Numbered from the stretch's first letter, positions 35,207 to 46,830 are shown. The stretch is DNA of 64,000 bases from Cristatella mucedo (GCA_009760855.2 WPIO01000032.1:2487001-2551000), one strand, 5' to 3'. The notes: generated by a model not told the origin, from the letters alone. Translations and numbers: made by a program.

Positions 35207-35378
35207 GACTTGTACGTAAGGTGGTTGCTTTTCACGGCCTCGGTCCCGAAGTCGCGGGTTCGAATTCTGTGGTGGGTGATTCTGTATCGCGACTGCAAGT
35301 GATGGGGATAGCCGTACACGCACTTATGACGCTAAACAAGAGGCTTTTGAATCAGCTAGTATTTCTTTTACGTAGTGG
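35207..35378 (+). mobile_element. SINE2
   Basis: GTAAGGTGGTTGCTTTTCAC, a B box GCGGGTTCGAATTCTGTGG, a body with GTGATGGGGATAGCC, then AAGAGGCTTTTGAATCAGC and TAGTATTT. It has all the parts of the 50.7 kb copy. Confidence 0.82.
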
Positions 35379-35440
35379 ATGATTCACGTTGCTTATTTTC
35401 TTGTGACAGAATGTTTAAGCGTATTTAACTAAAAAGAGGT

Positions 35441-37300
35441 TATAATAATTTAATAATAATAATTCACTTGATAAAGCGCCCTCAGAGAACTTGATCTCTC
35501 TCTAGGCGCTTTACATTTGCTGTAAAGTGAAATGCAATTGAATGGTAAGTAAAATCATGCTTGAAGAACAAACGAAATGAATAATATGGTTAGGGGTGAC
35601 ATGCAGAGGGTCAGCATGCATATGTGGTTAGTGGCAGCATGCACAGTGTCAGCACGCATAAGCACATCAAAGACGAATCACAGGGACCCACTAAATGCTG
35701 TCCTAAATAGGTGTGTTTTTAAGTTCTTTTTAAATGTGGTCAGGTCAGGGGATGTTCTATCACAAGTCGGGAGGGAGTTCCAGGCTTTGGGAGCATACGA
35801 ACTAAATGCACGGTCTCCAAAGGATTTAAGGTTTGTACGAGATATTTCTAGACTGTTGGATTCCGAAAAGCAGGTGGTACGATGTTTGGCCTGATGGGGT
35901 AGTATATCTGACAGATAGGCTGGAGCCATAGAATGAAGGGAACTAAAAGTGAGCGACAAAACCTTGAAGTCAATCCGTTGCTTGACTGGTAGCCAGTGCA
36001 GGTCGGTGAGAAGTGGAGTAATGTGGCAACTGCGAAGCTCACGGCAGACAAGTCTACTGCCGAGTTTTGCACCAGCTGCAATCGCCTGATCGCACATGTT
36101 GGTAGGCCAGTAAGCAGTGAGTTGCAGAAGTCGAGACGGGATGTCACGAATGCATGGACCAACTTGGACGTGGTATCTTTATCTAAACAAGCCCGAATTT
36201 TAGCAATGTTATGAAGCTGACAATAGGCGGATTTGACTATGGAGCTGATACGGTCGTCTAACGAGAGGTCGATTTGGAATATGACACCTAGATTTCGAGC
36301 TGATTCAACTAGAGATATGCTGGCAGAGCCAATTTTGAGAGTCAGCCTGTCCAATCTCTGGATCACACCGGGTTTGCCCATAACTAGTAAGTTAGTTTTA
36401 TCATCTTTAAGTTTTAGAAAATTTTCTGCCATCCATGTGGGGATGTCATCAATGCATGCAGCTAGTGAGTTTAGAGAATTTGAGGTGCTCGAAGGCTGGG
36501 AGGGATTAAAGCAAAGATACAACTGAGTGTCATCCGCATAGAAGTGAAAGCCTAGATTGTGCTTGGCAATCACATCAGCAAGAGGCAGAGTAGAAACCGT
36601 GAAAAGAACCGGACCTAGCACTGAGCCCTGAGGTACTCCATATTTCAGAGGTACTTCAGATAATCTTTGTCCATTCACGTCAATACTCTGGAGTCTCCCA
36701 CTGAGATAGGACCTGAACCACTGCAGAGCAGTGCCAGTGATGCCCAGGCGAGATGAGAGGCGCTCTAGAAGAACTTTGTGATCGATGGTATCAAAAGCTG
36801 CCATAAGATCAAGCAAAACAAGCAGAGACACTCTACCCATGTCTGCATTCCTAAGTAGGTCGTTGTATACCGTAAGCAATGCTGACTCTGTGGAGTGATT
36901 AGCTCTAAAGCCAGACTGGAACTTACTAGCGAGGTGTGAGGTTTCGATATACGAGTTCAGCTGGTCCGCCAAGACCCGTTCGAGTGTCTTTGATAAGAAT
37001 GGTAGAAGGGAAACTGGGCGGCAGTTGCTTACGTTCTCTTGGTCAAGTGTAGCGTTCTTGAGAAGTGGCCTGACTACAGCTTTTTTGAAAGGTGCTGGGA
37101 CATGACCTGAGGCTAATGACATATTAATTGTGTTAGTTATGCATGGCAGCAGTAGATCAACGCAACGTAGGAGCAGGACAGTGGGAATAGGGTCCAGAGG
37201 ACTTGTCTTCTTTGACTGAGATACGAACTTTAGGACTAGATCACTAGTAACCTGCTTAAATGCAGAATTAATGACAACAATTCTTCTGCATAGTGTTCTA
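35441..37300 (-). mobile_element. LINE A (L2-like), best copy: RT domain to 3' end
   Basis: The minus strand encodes SSPLDPIPTVLL (37.2 kb), [67 protein letters not shown] and the active-site block FHFYADDTQLYLCF (about 36.5 kb). The thumb region then leads to SRLDFCNSLLTGLP. A single frameshift near 36050 separates this from the last part, LHWLPVKQRIDFKVL to SSYAPKAWNSLP (35678-36000). The 3' UTR and the AAAGCGCC/GGCGCTTT hairpin follow, ending in (ATT)n at 35441-35465. The endonuclease is missing because of 5' truncation. The family belongs to the CR1/L2 group, and this copy anchors all the other LINE A calls. Confidence 0.92.
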
Positions 37301-37551
37301 ATATAACTAAAATTATTTTAAGACCATTCCTGCTCGCCGGAAACGAAGCACTTCCAATTGACTGGTTGTAAGACCTTGACATGACTTGAATAAAAATTTC
37401 TCTGAGTTGGGGCCGGAAAATATAGTGCATTACATTGGCTGAAGACAAAGGAGACGAGACCCCTGTGGACAAAGTCTGAGTCAAACGAAGATTTATGTTT
37501 TTGCACATGATGCGTCTTTTGTACACTTAACAGCAATCATTCGTATTGTTT

Positions 37552-37697
37552 TAGCCAAGTGGCTAAGGTAATCGACCGGACCAAGGTCGGGATAATTTTA
37601 TTTGATGACCGAGGTCATGGGCTCAAGCACCATGGCATATACGAAGCACCTTAATCGATATTAAGTTCTCATAGGGCACAACACAAATGAACTAAAT
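37552..37697 (+). mobile_element. SINE1
   Basis: GCCAAGTGGCTAAGGTAATC (head), GAGGTCATGGGCTCAAGCAC (B-box region), then GAAGCACCTTAATCGATATT and AAGTTCTCATAGGGC. It lies upstream of a LINE A fragment in the same orientation. Confidence 0.75.
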
Positions 37698-37737
37698 TGC
37701 ATTTTATATATTTCTAAATACAACATTCAGTCTGACT

Positions 37738-38447
37738 ACTTCTAGCTATATAATATTGCTACAATTTGGGCTTTTTAGACAGGGATACAACTTCTAAATT
37801 GGTCCATGCAGTTATGACATCCCGTCTTGACTTCTGTAACTCACTGCATGCTGGTCTACAGGTCTTTGAAATCAGGCGCCTACAGCTGGCGCAAAACTCT
37901 GCAGCTAGACTTGTCTGTCGTGAGAGTCGCAGCTGCCACATCACACTACTTCCCGCCGAAATGCACTAGCTCCCAGTCAAGCAACGTATTGACTTCAAGG
38001 TTTTCTTACTCACTTTTAGGTCTCTTCATTATTTGGCTCCAGCCTACCTATCAGATCTACTCCCCCACTAGGTTGCAAAATCGTTTGGAGACCGTGCCTT
38101 TACTTCGCATGCACCCAAAGCCTGGAACTTACTTCCAACTTGCGCCACGACACCTGATTCGACCAAATTTGAAAAGAGACTAAAAACGCATCTATTTACC
38201 ACAGCATTGAGTGAGTCCTTATTATTTGACTTTTATGTGCTTATGCGTGCTGACACTCTGCATGCTGCCACTAACCGTACTTGCATGCTGACCTTGTGCA
38301 TGTCAACCCTGACCATTTTATTTTTGTTGTTTATTGAGCATGCTACCACTAACCATTCGATCGTGCTTCCTTAGCAGCTGATGTAAAGTGCCTAGAAAGA
38401 GATTAGGTTCTCTGAGGGCGCTATTTCAAATGTATTATCATTATTAA
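37738..38447 (+). mobile_element. LINE A, RT C-terminus to 3' tail
   Basis: FLDRDTTSKLVHAVMTSRLD and FCNSLHAGL (37766-37860) are followed by frame-broken equivalents of PAYLSDLL and RxFTSHAPKAWNLLPT. The 3' UTR, stem-loop and a short ATT end complete it. Confidence 0.85.
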
Positions 38448-38449
38448 AC

Positions 38450-39010
38450 TTAATCAACTATCATTAGAATGTAAAAAGATTTAGTTCAATGTTTCAACCT
38501 TCAAGGTTGATAACTACTTTAAAGTTTAAAGCCCGACAGAATCACTTATTTTACATGTTAATATATTTAAATACTAACCATTTCCAATTCGTATTCACCA
38601 TAATACCAATGTTATCATAAAGGCATGAAACCTTAATACTACCATTTCAGTTTAGTTTCAGCTGCCTAACTGAGTATCGCTATTTTTGAGATTAGATACA
38701 AATAAAGAGAATGCAAGGATATTTTCATATTGCTTCGTCTTCTGCCAACAACGGGTAGAGATTCAGTGGAATTATCTACAAAGAGGTGTGAGGCGTGCGA
38801 CGCATAGTTCAGAATTCCTGTCAGGGATTATGGAAATCGCTTGGTACTTCGTTCTCCCTTCAAGAACTAAAGGAAAGCTCTGGTATCTAACATAGAAAAC
38901 GGGTTCTAAGAATACCCTGCTATGCATTTTCATTTTTGGGTAAAAAAATAAATGCAGTTACAGTTTTATTGATTTAATATTAAAACGCTACTTGTTCTTG
39001 CTCTTTGTTT
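38450..39010. other. AT-rich sequence, no gene
   Basis: Nothing recognised. The open frame at 38686-38895 has no recognisable features. Confidence 0.35.
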
Positions 39011-39014
39011 CGTG

Positions 39015-39493
39015 GTTTAGATGGACACAAAGAACCATGAAGTTTGCTTTGCGAGAATTTGGCAAGCAACCTTTGACTACTCAAGAAACTGCTACTTCTG
39101 CATGACGGATCTTTTCCTAAAGTCACATTTTAAGAGCGAACCTGCTCTCTAATGTCGAATACTTTCTCACCCATTTCCCTGCGCCACGCTGTCCTGAGCT
39201 GCATCGAGCTACTCCTCTGAAAGAGAGTAGCAGCAGACTTTGGCAGAGAGCAGTAAGTCAGAGGGCAAGAACAACGTTGGAGAACCAGATCAAAACTCCA
39301 CAGACGGAGCTGAGAAGAGAACGTCAGACTAGCTCAATCCAAAAAAAGACTTCACCGACTTGTTCACTGACCTTGGTCTCACCACCAAGTCCAATACTGA
39401 GCTTTCGGTGGTCTGGCTGCAGCTATGCAATAACAAAAGAAAAGCACCCCGGAGCCGCCAGCTCAGACGCCGCTCGTTGGGCAAATGAAGTTT
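39015..39493 (+). pseudogene. Unnamed multicopy protein family, copy 2, N-terminal half
   Basis: FARIWQATFDYSRNCYFCMT lies near 39045-39105, then a Ser/Glu/Lys-rich linker (AESSKSEGKNN), then DFTDLFTDLGLTTKSNTEL near 39350-39410. The same three blocks occur in copy 3 and in the wider family (DCYFC; acidic-Ser linker; RDLGLxKSxAELLxSRL). There are stops between the blocks. A LINE A inserted at 39494 separates this from the rest at 40635. Confidence 0.68.
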
Positions 39494-40621
39494 GATGTGA
39501 CTGCCAAGCACAATCTAGGTTTTCACTTCTATGCAGATGACAATCAGTTGTACCTTTGCTTTGATGCCTCCCAGCCTTCGAGCACCTCAAATTCTCTCAA
39601 ATTATTTGCTGCATGTAATGATGACATCCACACTTGCATGGCAGCAAATTTTCTAAAACTAAACGATGATACAACTAACTTAATAGTTATGGGCAGACCC
39701 AGTGTGATTCGGAAATTGGAGAGGCTGACGCTCAAAATTGGCTCTGCCGGCATATCTCCTGTTGAATGAGCCCAAAATCTAGGTGTCATGCTCCAAAGTG
39801 ACCTAGCGTTAGACCACCACATCAGCTGTCATGTCAAGTGTCCCTACATTCAGCTACATAACGTTGCTAAAATTCGGGCTTGTTTAGATAAGGATACCAC
39901 GTCCAAGTTGGTCCATGCATTTGTGACATCCCGTCTTGACTTCTGTAACTCACTGCTTGCTGGCCTATAGGCACATGCAATCAGGCGATTACAGCTCGTT
40001 CAAAGCTCCGAAGCTAGGCTTGTCTGTCGTGAGCGTCGCAGTTGCTGCATCACACCACTTCTCGCCGACTTGCACTGGCTACCAATCAAGCGACGGATTG
40101 ATTTCAAGGTTTTTTTGCTCACTATTAGGTCACTTCATTCTTTGGCTTCAGCATATCTCTCAGATATACTCCCCCACTAGGCCAAGCATCGTACCACCCG
40201 CTTTTTGGAATCCGACAGTTTACTAATACCTCGTAAAAACCTCAAATCCTTTGGAGACCGTGCATTTAGTTCGTACGCTCCCAAAGCGTGGAACTCACTC
40301 CCGACTTGCGTCAGAACATCTCCCGACTTGACCACATTTAAATAGAATAAAAAACACACCTATTTTTGACAGCATTTAGTGGGTTCCTGTGATTTGTCCT
40401 TTATGTGCTTATGCATGCTGACACTGTGCATGCTGCCACTAAACACACTTGCATGCTGACCCTGTGTATATCACCCCTAACCATGTTATTCATGTTGTTT
40501 ATCAAGCATGATATTACTCACCATTCAATCGAGTTTCCCTTTGCAGCAAATGTAAAGCGCCTAGAAAGAGATTGAGTTCTCTGAGGGCGCTTTATCAAGT
40601 GCATTATTATTATTATTATAA
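39494..40621 (+). mobile_element. LINE A insertion with target-site duplication
   Basis: A 5'-truncated LINE starts at VTAKHNLGFHFYADDNQLYL and runs through DKDTTSKLVHAFVTSRLD, LADLHWLPIKRRIDFKV-like and SSYAPKAWNSLPT-like blocks to the 3' UTR, stem-loop and (ATT)n. GCAAATGAAGTTT (39481-39493) and GCAGATGAAGTTT (40622-40634) flank it and differ at one base, so they form the target-site duplication. It interrupts copy 2 of the unnamed gene family. Confidence 0.88.
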
Positions 40622-41000
40622 GCAGATGAAGTTTCCGCATGAACAAATACAGGTCACACATACGAAGAAGCTTCATTTAACCTCGTCCAACTTCTTGTAC
40701 TTCAAGATGGGCCTACCTTCTTCCAAGATGCGACCAGTGTGTTCGAGGCAATACAAATCGCCAACAACCAGAATGAGCTTCACCTCTTTATTGAAAGCTT
40801 ATCAAGGAACGTACGAGCCACGAAGCTACATTATGGCAGCAAGTACCCATCTCTTTCTTTTAGTCATCGTAAAGTGCATTTAATCAGCACAGAGACATGG
40901 CTCGGCGCATGAAGGGTTATGATGAGCTATGCCGGGAGGTCACCTGAGGACATCGAGGACGAAGGTCGTACCTCATGGAATGCTTAAAACACCAAGATGC
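40622..41000 (+). pseudogene. Unnamed multicopy protein family, copy 2, central part
   Basis: Resuming after the LINE, the plus strand reads QMKFPHEQIQVTHTKKLHLT. After a frameshift it reads SVFEAIQIANNQNELHLFIE, then SLSRNVRATKLHYGSKYPSL and a His-Lys-rich end near 40875. These match the family blocks GLFEAIGIxxNPxEWRLFID and SSxRSLKAVLLHNGNKYPSL in order. Later domains are absent here. Confidence 0.68.
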
Positions 41001-41199
41001 CAAACTTCATTCATGCTTGAACGAGCCAATGCACAGTTCTGAACCGCAACTAATGCTCTGCTTGGGTACTCTAAAGAAACTGCAAAATAAACAAGCCAAA
41101 TCGCTAGCAATAACAGGTTCCATTATCAAACGCATTAGAACGCAAAGAAAAAAATTAATCATAATGACCCAGCAAGTGCCTTGATGGAAAAGTGGGTTT

Positions 41200-42690
41200 T
41201 CAGCTTTTGCTGAATTTCAATTACTCAGATGTCTTGTGAAGTACTTCAGGATCAAAGTTTCGCCCGATGTCAAAATCCTGGCTGCGCTCTTGCCTTGACT
41301 ACGTCTGAATGCAGAGATTGCACCGAGAAGGCTTGCTGAAATCATTCACTTAAAAGCTACGCTAAGATTCTGGCCATCTAGGGAATATAAAATTGGCTGT
41401 AGGTGCGTAGACTTGCTTTAACAAATGTAATGCAAACGTTAGACAGAAATAGGAAACGGGTGTACTGCTAAAATAATATCGTGCCCGTAGCGTTGCAGTC
41501 CAGCAGTTATCTCCTTCTCGTGGCAGACTACCAGCAGAATGATCACTCTCGGTGACTAACGCATGGAGTTGGTAAAGAGCCACATCCGAGAAATTCCAGG
41601 AAGAGCGTCGCGTAATTTATTTTATGACTTAGCTGGCAGTCTGGAAGCTGGAGATATATACGGCGGCGGCGGCCTCGTACAACGTAGCTACAAAGCAGCC
41701 CCGAACCCGACTGTGGCAGCTGGAGGCTCCAAAGCTGTTGGGACGAGCAACGTGGGAAATCATCGAAGGCCATAACGATGCTTCAGCATGCGGTAACTAG
41801 CGAGCCAATCAGTCTGAGATGCTGCGCTCCGCTTCTGCCGCTCAGCTCGCATGCTTGTTCTGATAGAGATCCAAGGTTGTTCATCGAGGTAGCATGAACC
41901 TAGCAATCGATAATGGTCTCTGATACGAGACGCCTCGCGTCTGCATCTTCCCGGGCTTGGATGGGATGGGATGCTCAGGTGCGAAAGCACGAAACAAGGC
42001 TTGGCGCGGCGGCGTGAGCACTCTCTTCCAATGCCGCAAAACTGCGACACGGTGGGGCACGAGGGGTTTTAAAGCTATAGGAATAGAATCCGGTAAGGTT
42101 ACGCATATCTAGGTATAAATATATATCTATTGGTTAGAGCGAAACAGTGGGTGACCGATAAACTCATGGTTTGCTACTTAATTTGCTCCGAATTTACGCC
42201 CAGACTAGAAGTTTATTTTTTATAGCGGTGGCCGACTGAGCCACCAAAAACAGGAGCCAGGATTGAGATTGTGCCAGCACGTTTTCCACTGCCAGCGAGA
42301 TAAAATTCTACCTGCTTGAACGCCTAGTCTTGGTTGTGTGCTAAATACACGTTGCGATGACGTTGAATAGCTTTGAATAAAATAGCAATAGCTTAAGACG
42401 TTTCAGCAGAACATAGCCGGAAAGATTCTCACAGAGCACTGTTTGAGTGATCGCTGATCAAGTTGGTCATCGTCTTCTTAATATTGAATGCCAAAGCAAG
42501 TATACTACAGAAATGGCAATTTTTTTTTATTAAGAAATCAATGAAGTGTCGTGCGTAATATACTGTAACCCTTTAATGCATGAATATTAGTCACTCGGCT
42601 TACTCAGGAAGTACTAAATTTGAGCGTTGCTAATTATTAAACACTGCAAAGTTCACGCAGCTCCCACGGCCGAATCGCTTCTCTCTCCCT
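41200..42690. other. Gene-free sequence
   Basis: The open frames at 41543-41775 and 41760-42050 show no domain. GGCGGCGGCGG at 41660 is a short GC patch. Nothing recognised. Confidence 0.35.
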
Positions 42691-42713
42691 GAGCAGTACT
42701 AGACGTACGAGCG

Positions 42714-43192
42714 AGTGGAGTCCCTCAAGGGACCGAGTACAGACCCTTGAGGGACTCCACAGGTGACCCTTCTCATGTCTGAGACATCTACTCTCCAACT
42801 GCCGACTATGGCACATCTTTTTCAGCGGTCCTGAACTGCTACTTCTATGCTACTCGCTACCTCAACTGCTCTCCTAACTCTGCTATACTTCCCACTTTCT
42901 CTTTGTTGCGTGAGACGAAGTCTGTTGGCTACCGAATGCGTACCGAAAGCCGCTTAGGCTGTGAGTGCGCCATACAAAACTCTCCTGCGTAACACCCACA
43001 TGGTCTTTATGACTTTGTGGAGTTACTGACGGAGATACATTACATTACATTAGCCCAACACGACACGGATTGAACACGATCAGACAAGTAGGATTTAAAC
43101 CACGCCAGTGCTTCGTCTGCCAGACCGATCGTTGTTCTCAATCGTTCAAGCAGAACTTCGTGATCAATGGTGTCGAAGGCAGCAGACAGATC
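42714..43192 (-). mobile_element. LINE B fragment flanked by a 15-bp duplication and split by another LINE B
   Basis: CTAGACGTACGAGCG at 42699-42713 and 43193-43207 is a perfect target-site duplication. Inside, minus-strand LINE B sequence at 42744-42785 (antisense of the same block as 25630-25660) continues at 43050-43192 (antisense of [12 protein letters not shown]). A plus-strand LINE B 3' end lies between them. At the left edge the first 15 bases, GGAGTCCCTCAAGGG (42717-42731), are the exact reverse complement of 42744-42758, forming a hairpin with a 12-base loop. Confidence 0.8.
42786..43050 (+). mobile_element. LINE B 3' end nested inside an antisense LINE B
   Basis: CTGCCGACTATGGCACATCT, CTTTGTTGCGTGAGACGAAG and TGACGGAGATACATTACATT match the 3' end of the 24.5 and 61-62 kb copies in the sense direction. 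It begins and ends between two halves of a minus-strand LINE B. Confidence 0.82.
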
Positions 43193-43209
43193 CTAGACGT
43201 ACGAGCGCG

Positions 43210-45305
43210 CTTAACTTCACGTTACTAGAGCCGGGAGCTATGAAACCGTAATCAGGCAAGAAAGACTCGGCAACTTAATTACTGTCCATTGAGTGTCATG
43301 AATTTAGTAGTAAAAATTTCCATTAGAAGAAGGACCTTAAGGTTCGAAGTTGGTTGTGAAGGACCCCACAATGTGGTTCGAAATTGGCAGACTCATTTGT
43401 AGAAACCGTCACAAAAATGCTTACACTCCGGTTGCTGTTCGATATCTCAGTTCGACTTTTGGAAACCCGAAGCAGTTTTGTAGCTACACGATTTATCAAG
43501 TTATTACATAAGGATGTCAACGAGAAAAATGCCGACTCCTCAGTTGTTAGCTACCGTCGAGTAAGTTGCCGCCGAAAATCCACAACAGGAGACAACTTAT
43601 GCGCATCAGCCTCTGCTTCGGGGTGAAATTCTACGCCGACAGCAAACAAATATTGGAAAGAGAAGGTTCTCTGAAACGCCCTTCAGAAGTTCTCTGCCTT
43701 ATGCTCGAGCAACCATTAGCTACAGACTTGTTCCTGATAGACTGCTGCTTATACTTTAAATAGCTCCCTTTTTATGTTGTACATATCGAATAGTCGCGAC
43801 GAAGCACGGGGCTTAGCACATCGTCAGACACTGAGGCACCTAATGATGTAATTTTGGTCAGCGCTCTGTAGAGCAAAGCGACTGCTCTCTGTGTGTAGAG
43901 CATGGTTCGGGAATGTTGATTTGCACCTCATTTTTTAATGGGATCTGCAATGTGGGTCATACGAGTTGGATATAGCGGTTTCATGCACACTCATACTCTC
44001 GCGTGTGCTCTGACGGCGTGTGAACTCCATACGCCGTGTCATAGATGGTATCCCGGGTTTTTCAGGGTAGACGTAGTGGCATAATTTGACGCCTAAACAT
44101 GAATTCTACTGAAATGCCGAGACGGCAGCACCGCTGTGAAAGGAATCGCAACGTTGTAGTTGCTTATACTGAGATAAAGGATGCTTAGACTCTCGACCCG
44201 CAGAGCATCCATTCTGATGCCGCATTAACGAAGGCTTGACTGCCAGCACAGGGGGCAACCGCCCCCTACCCAGACACTTAGCTGTGCTACATTCAGCCTT
44301 CCTCCGCCAGTAATAGCTGTCCTTGATGCACAGTGTGTAGTCAAATCTCTGGTGCGGCATTAAATCATCGGCTCTTTTCGGTGCTGAAAAGATTTTGATA
44401 GGTCGAAGTGATCGCTGGCGTGACGAGAATGCTGCGGCGGCGGCGATTAAAAAAAGGTGAAAGGCTGCAGCATTTCCTGAATGCTGAGGTGCATTCGTGT
44501 ACCGTAGCATCCCGCACTCTGTCCGCATGAAGAGACGGCTAGAATGAAACTAGGCCAGAAGACGGTTCCACTCCGAATGACCATCTATTACCAGTCCCAG
44601 TGAGAAATGTGCATGTAAATTCCATTTAGACTACCGGTGTGTGAAGCATTCTTAGTCTGGGCAAAAAGATTGCAAGTTTTTAATGAATTGAAAAGAACTA
44701 TGAATCTGCATACTTGACAGTTCAAATTAGCTAGTGATGCATTTGTGCTTGTTAGAGAACCTTAGCGTATGCCAAGCCTTGTGCTGTGTGCCATGCACAA
44801 CGGCCTTTCTCGACCAAGGACGAAGGCATGGGTAAAGTGTCCGATGTCTATGTCTCAATTAAAGAACTGACCTGTATTGCTGTCGTACAATTTCTATTTC
44901 TTAAGGGAATACACAGCCGTAAAGTCATATACAGCGTATATGTAGGATAGTTGGAAAAAATACGTGTTTAATGGAATGTATGAATATAAAAGCAGCAGCT
45001 TCAGTCGTGTTTATACTATCCTATCATCCCCAGACTATTTTTCTACTTTGCCCCTACTTTGACCTCTGCGTTAAAAAACGGAAACAGGTATCTAGCTAGG
45101 TAGGCAGTCGGGTGACATTGAGCTTGTTTCTACTGCACAGCTGAGTCTGACAGAAGCGAGAACTAGATGACATATCACGAGTACGGCTGTAGGAGTTTCA
45201 TCGCAGTTCTGCAGGTCTGCTGCCTTGTTGTACGCCTTGTTCGCACTGCTGGTTAATTGTTGCTGACTAGAGACTAGCTCACTTCGTTTCCCAACAATTT
45301 CTTAT
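43210..45305. other. Mostly gene-free sequence
   Basis: Apart from the ORF at 44106-44528, nothing was recognised. The frames at 43384-43763 overlap without domains. Confidence 0.35.
44106..44528 (-). CDS. Possible FLYWCH-like zinc-finger ORF
   Basis: A 140-residue open frame contains FDYTLCIKDSYYWRRKAECS, TAKCLGRGRL and then LMRHQNGC. The order Y...YYWxx..C...CxxR...H loosely fits FLYWCH domains, which are common in transposon-derived proteins. However, the first metal ligand after Trp is Arg, and the spacing is not exact. No flanking exons or terminal repeats were found. It may be a chance frame. Confidence 0.25.
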   Translation of the reverse strand: MRTECGMLRYTNAPQHSGNAAAFHLFLIAAAAAFSSRQRSLRPIKIFSAPKRADDLMPHQRFDYTLCIKDSYYWRRKAECSTAKCLGRGRLPPVLAVKPSLMRHQNGCSAGRESKHPLSQYKQLQRCDSFHSGAAVSAFQ

Positions 45306-45309
45306 CTTT

Positions 45310-46221
45310 TTTCAGATGGTCCAAAACGATTAGTCATAACTAAACCTAGTGTGACTCAAAAATTGGAAAGATTATCGCTAAAAATCGGCTGCATTTCTCT
45401 TGCTGCATCTGCACGGAATGTGCAATGTAGGTGTTCTACTCCTAAGTAACTTTTCACTAGAAGACTGAATCAGCTCCACAGTCAATCTGCCTACTTCGAG
45501 CTAGATACAATTGCAAGTATTTATGCCTGCATTGACAGGGTACTACATACAAGTTTGTCTATGCATGTGTCACATTAAATCTCGACTTATGCAGCTCACT
45601 GCTTCCACGTCTTCTTGCCTATGAAAGCAGGCACTTACAGTTGCTGGAAAACTCTGCAACTAGTCTTGTCTGTCATGAGCTTCGTACTGGTTACACCACA
45701 CCAGTTCTCGCCGACCTGTACTGGCTCCGAATCAAGCAGCGTATTGACTTCAGTTTCTGTCACTCACTTTTAGGTTCCTTCAATCGCTGGCTCCAGCCTA
45801 CTTATTAAAACTACCCCACCCCGAAAGGCCAGGCATCGTACCACCTGCTTTAAGACTCAAATCGTTTAGCTGCGCCTTGTACAAACCTCAAACTCTTTGG
45901 AGATCGCGAATTTAGTTCATATGCTCCCAAAGCCTTGAACTCACTACCGCTGACGTCAAGACATCCCCCTGACTCGAGGAAAAAATAAAAGAAGCTAAAA
46001 CGCACCAGTTTCTCACAGCATTTGCTACACCTTATGATTTGTCCACTGTGTGCTTACGAATGTGCATACTGGCACTGTGCCTGCTACCATTACCATAATA
46101 TGCATGCTGACAGTGTGCATGTTATTACTAAACATGTTATCATGCTTCCTTAAAGTTTACGTAAGGAGTCTAGACATAGATTAAGTTCTACGGGATTCAT
46201 TAAAAATACTTTATTATTATA
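45310..46221 (+). mobile_element. LINE A, RT thumb region to 3' tail
   Basis: The DNA matches the 39.6-40.6 kb copy in order: the VIxKPSVTQKLERLSLKIG region, the YCSSLLxRL equivalent, the LADLYWLRIKQRIDF region, GDREFSSYAPKAL, a 3' UTR with GCATGCTGACAGTGTGCATG and a (TTATTAT) end at 46211-46220. Many indels. Confidence 0.8.
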
Positions 46222-46429
46222 ACTGTTTCTATCGCCTCGATTGGGCACCAGTTAGGATTTACCTCCCCTTCAATCTATAATTCCAAGTGCCTGCTAGTGA
46301 AGATATTTTAAGCAAAATTCAGTTGGGGAAAGCTTACAGGTTTAATTTGGGTTTGAAATTCATTCGTAGGTATGTCCTAAATTGAAATTATCTTTCTAGG
46401 ATTACAGTTAAGTCAGCGTAGGATATGAC

Positions 46430-46830
46430 CCTGTGAGTGCAGCTTTGGATGTGCTACATAAGTTTCGCAAAAGCACTGGCAAGGATTAGGCTGGCTATTG
46501 CACTGGCCTTGCTATGACTTCGGCCATGGCTAGTGCACCACGGTAACGGTCCTAGCCAGAACCCCACAGGTGGGGGCGTCCTCCATTTTCTGGCAAATGC
46601 AGCTGTGGCAGATGGGGCTGCAGCCATGACAGCAACAACTGCAGCCATGGCAGCACCAATGGCACGGCAACAGCAGCAGTGCAACAGCGGCAGCAACAGC
46701 AGCACTATCGGTAGTAGCAGTAGCAGCCAGCCAATCCAGCAGCCAATCCGTGCAAGGAGCTCCCGCCAGACAAGACGCCAAAGCTGTCCTATAAGCCCGG
46801 TCGCCCGTCCTTGGAAACAGTGAGGCAACC
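46430..46830 (+). other. CAG/GCA-rich ORF region, coding status unclear
   Basis: The plus strand has an open frame from 46533 with Ala-rich (NAAVADGAAAMT), then Gln/Ser-rich (RQQQQCNSGSNSSTIGSSSSS) stretches; the minus strand is also open and Leu/Cys-rich. The trinucleotide richness at 46620-46740 alone would keep frames open. No domain is recognisable. Confidence 0.25.
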
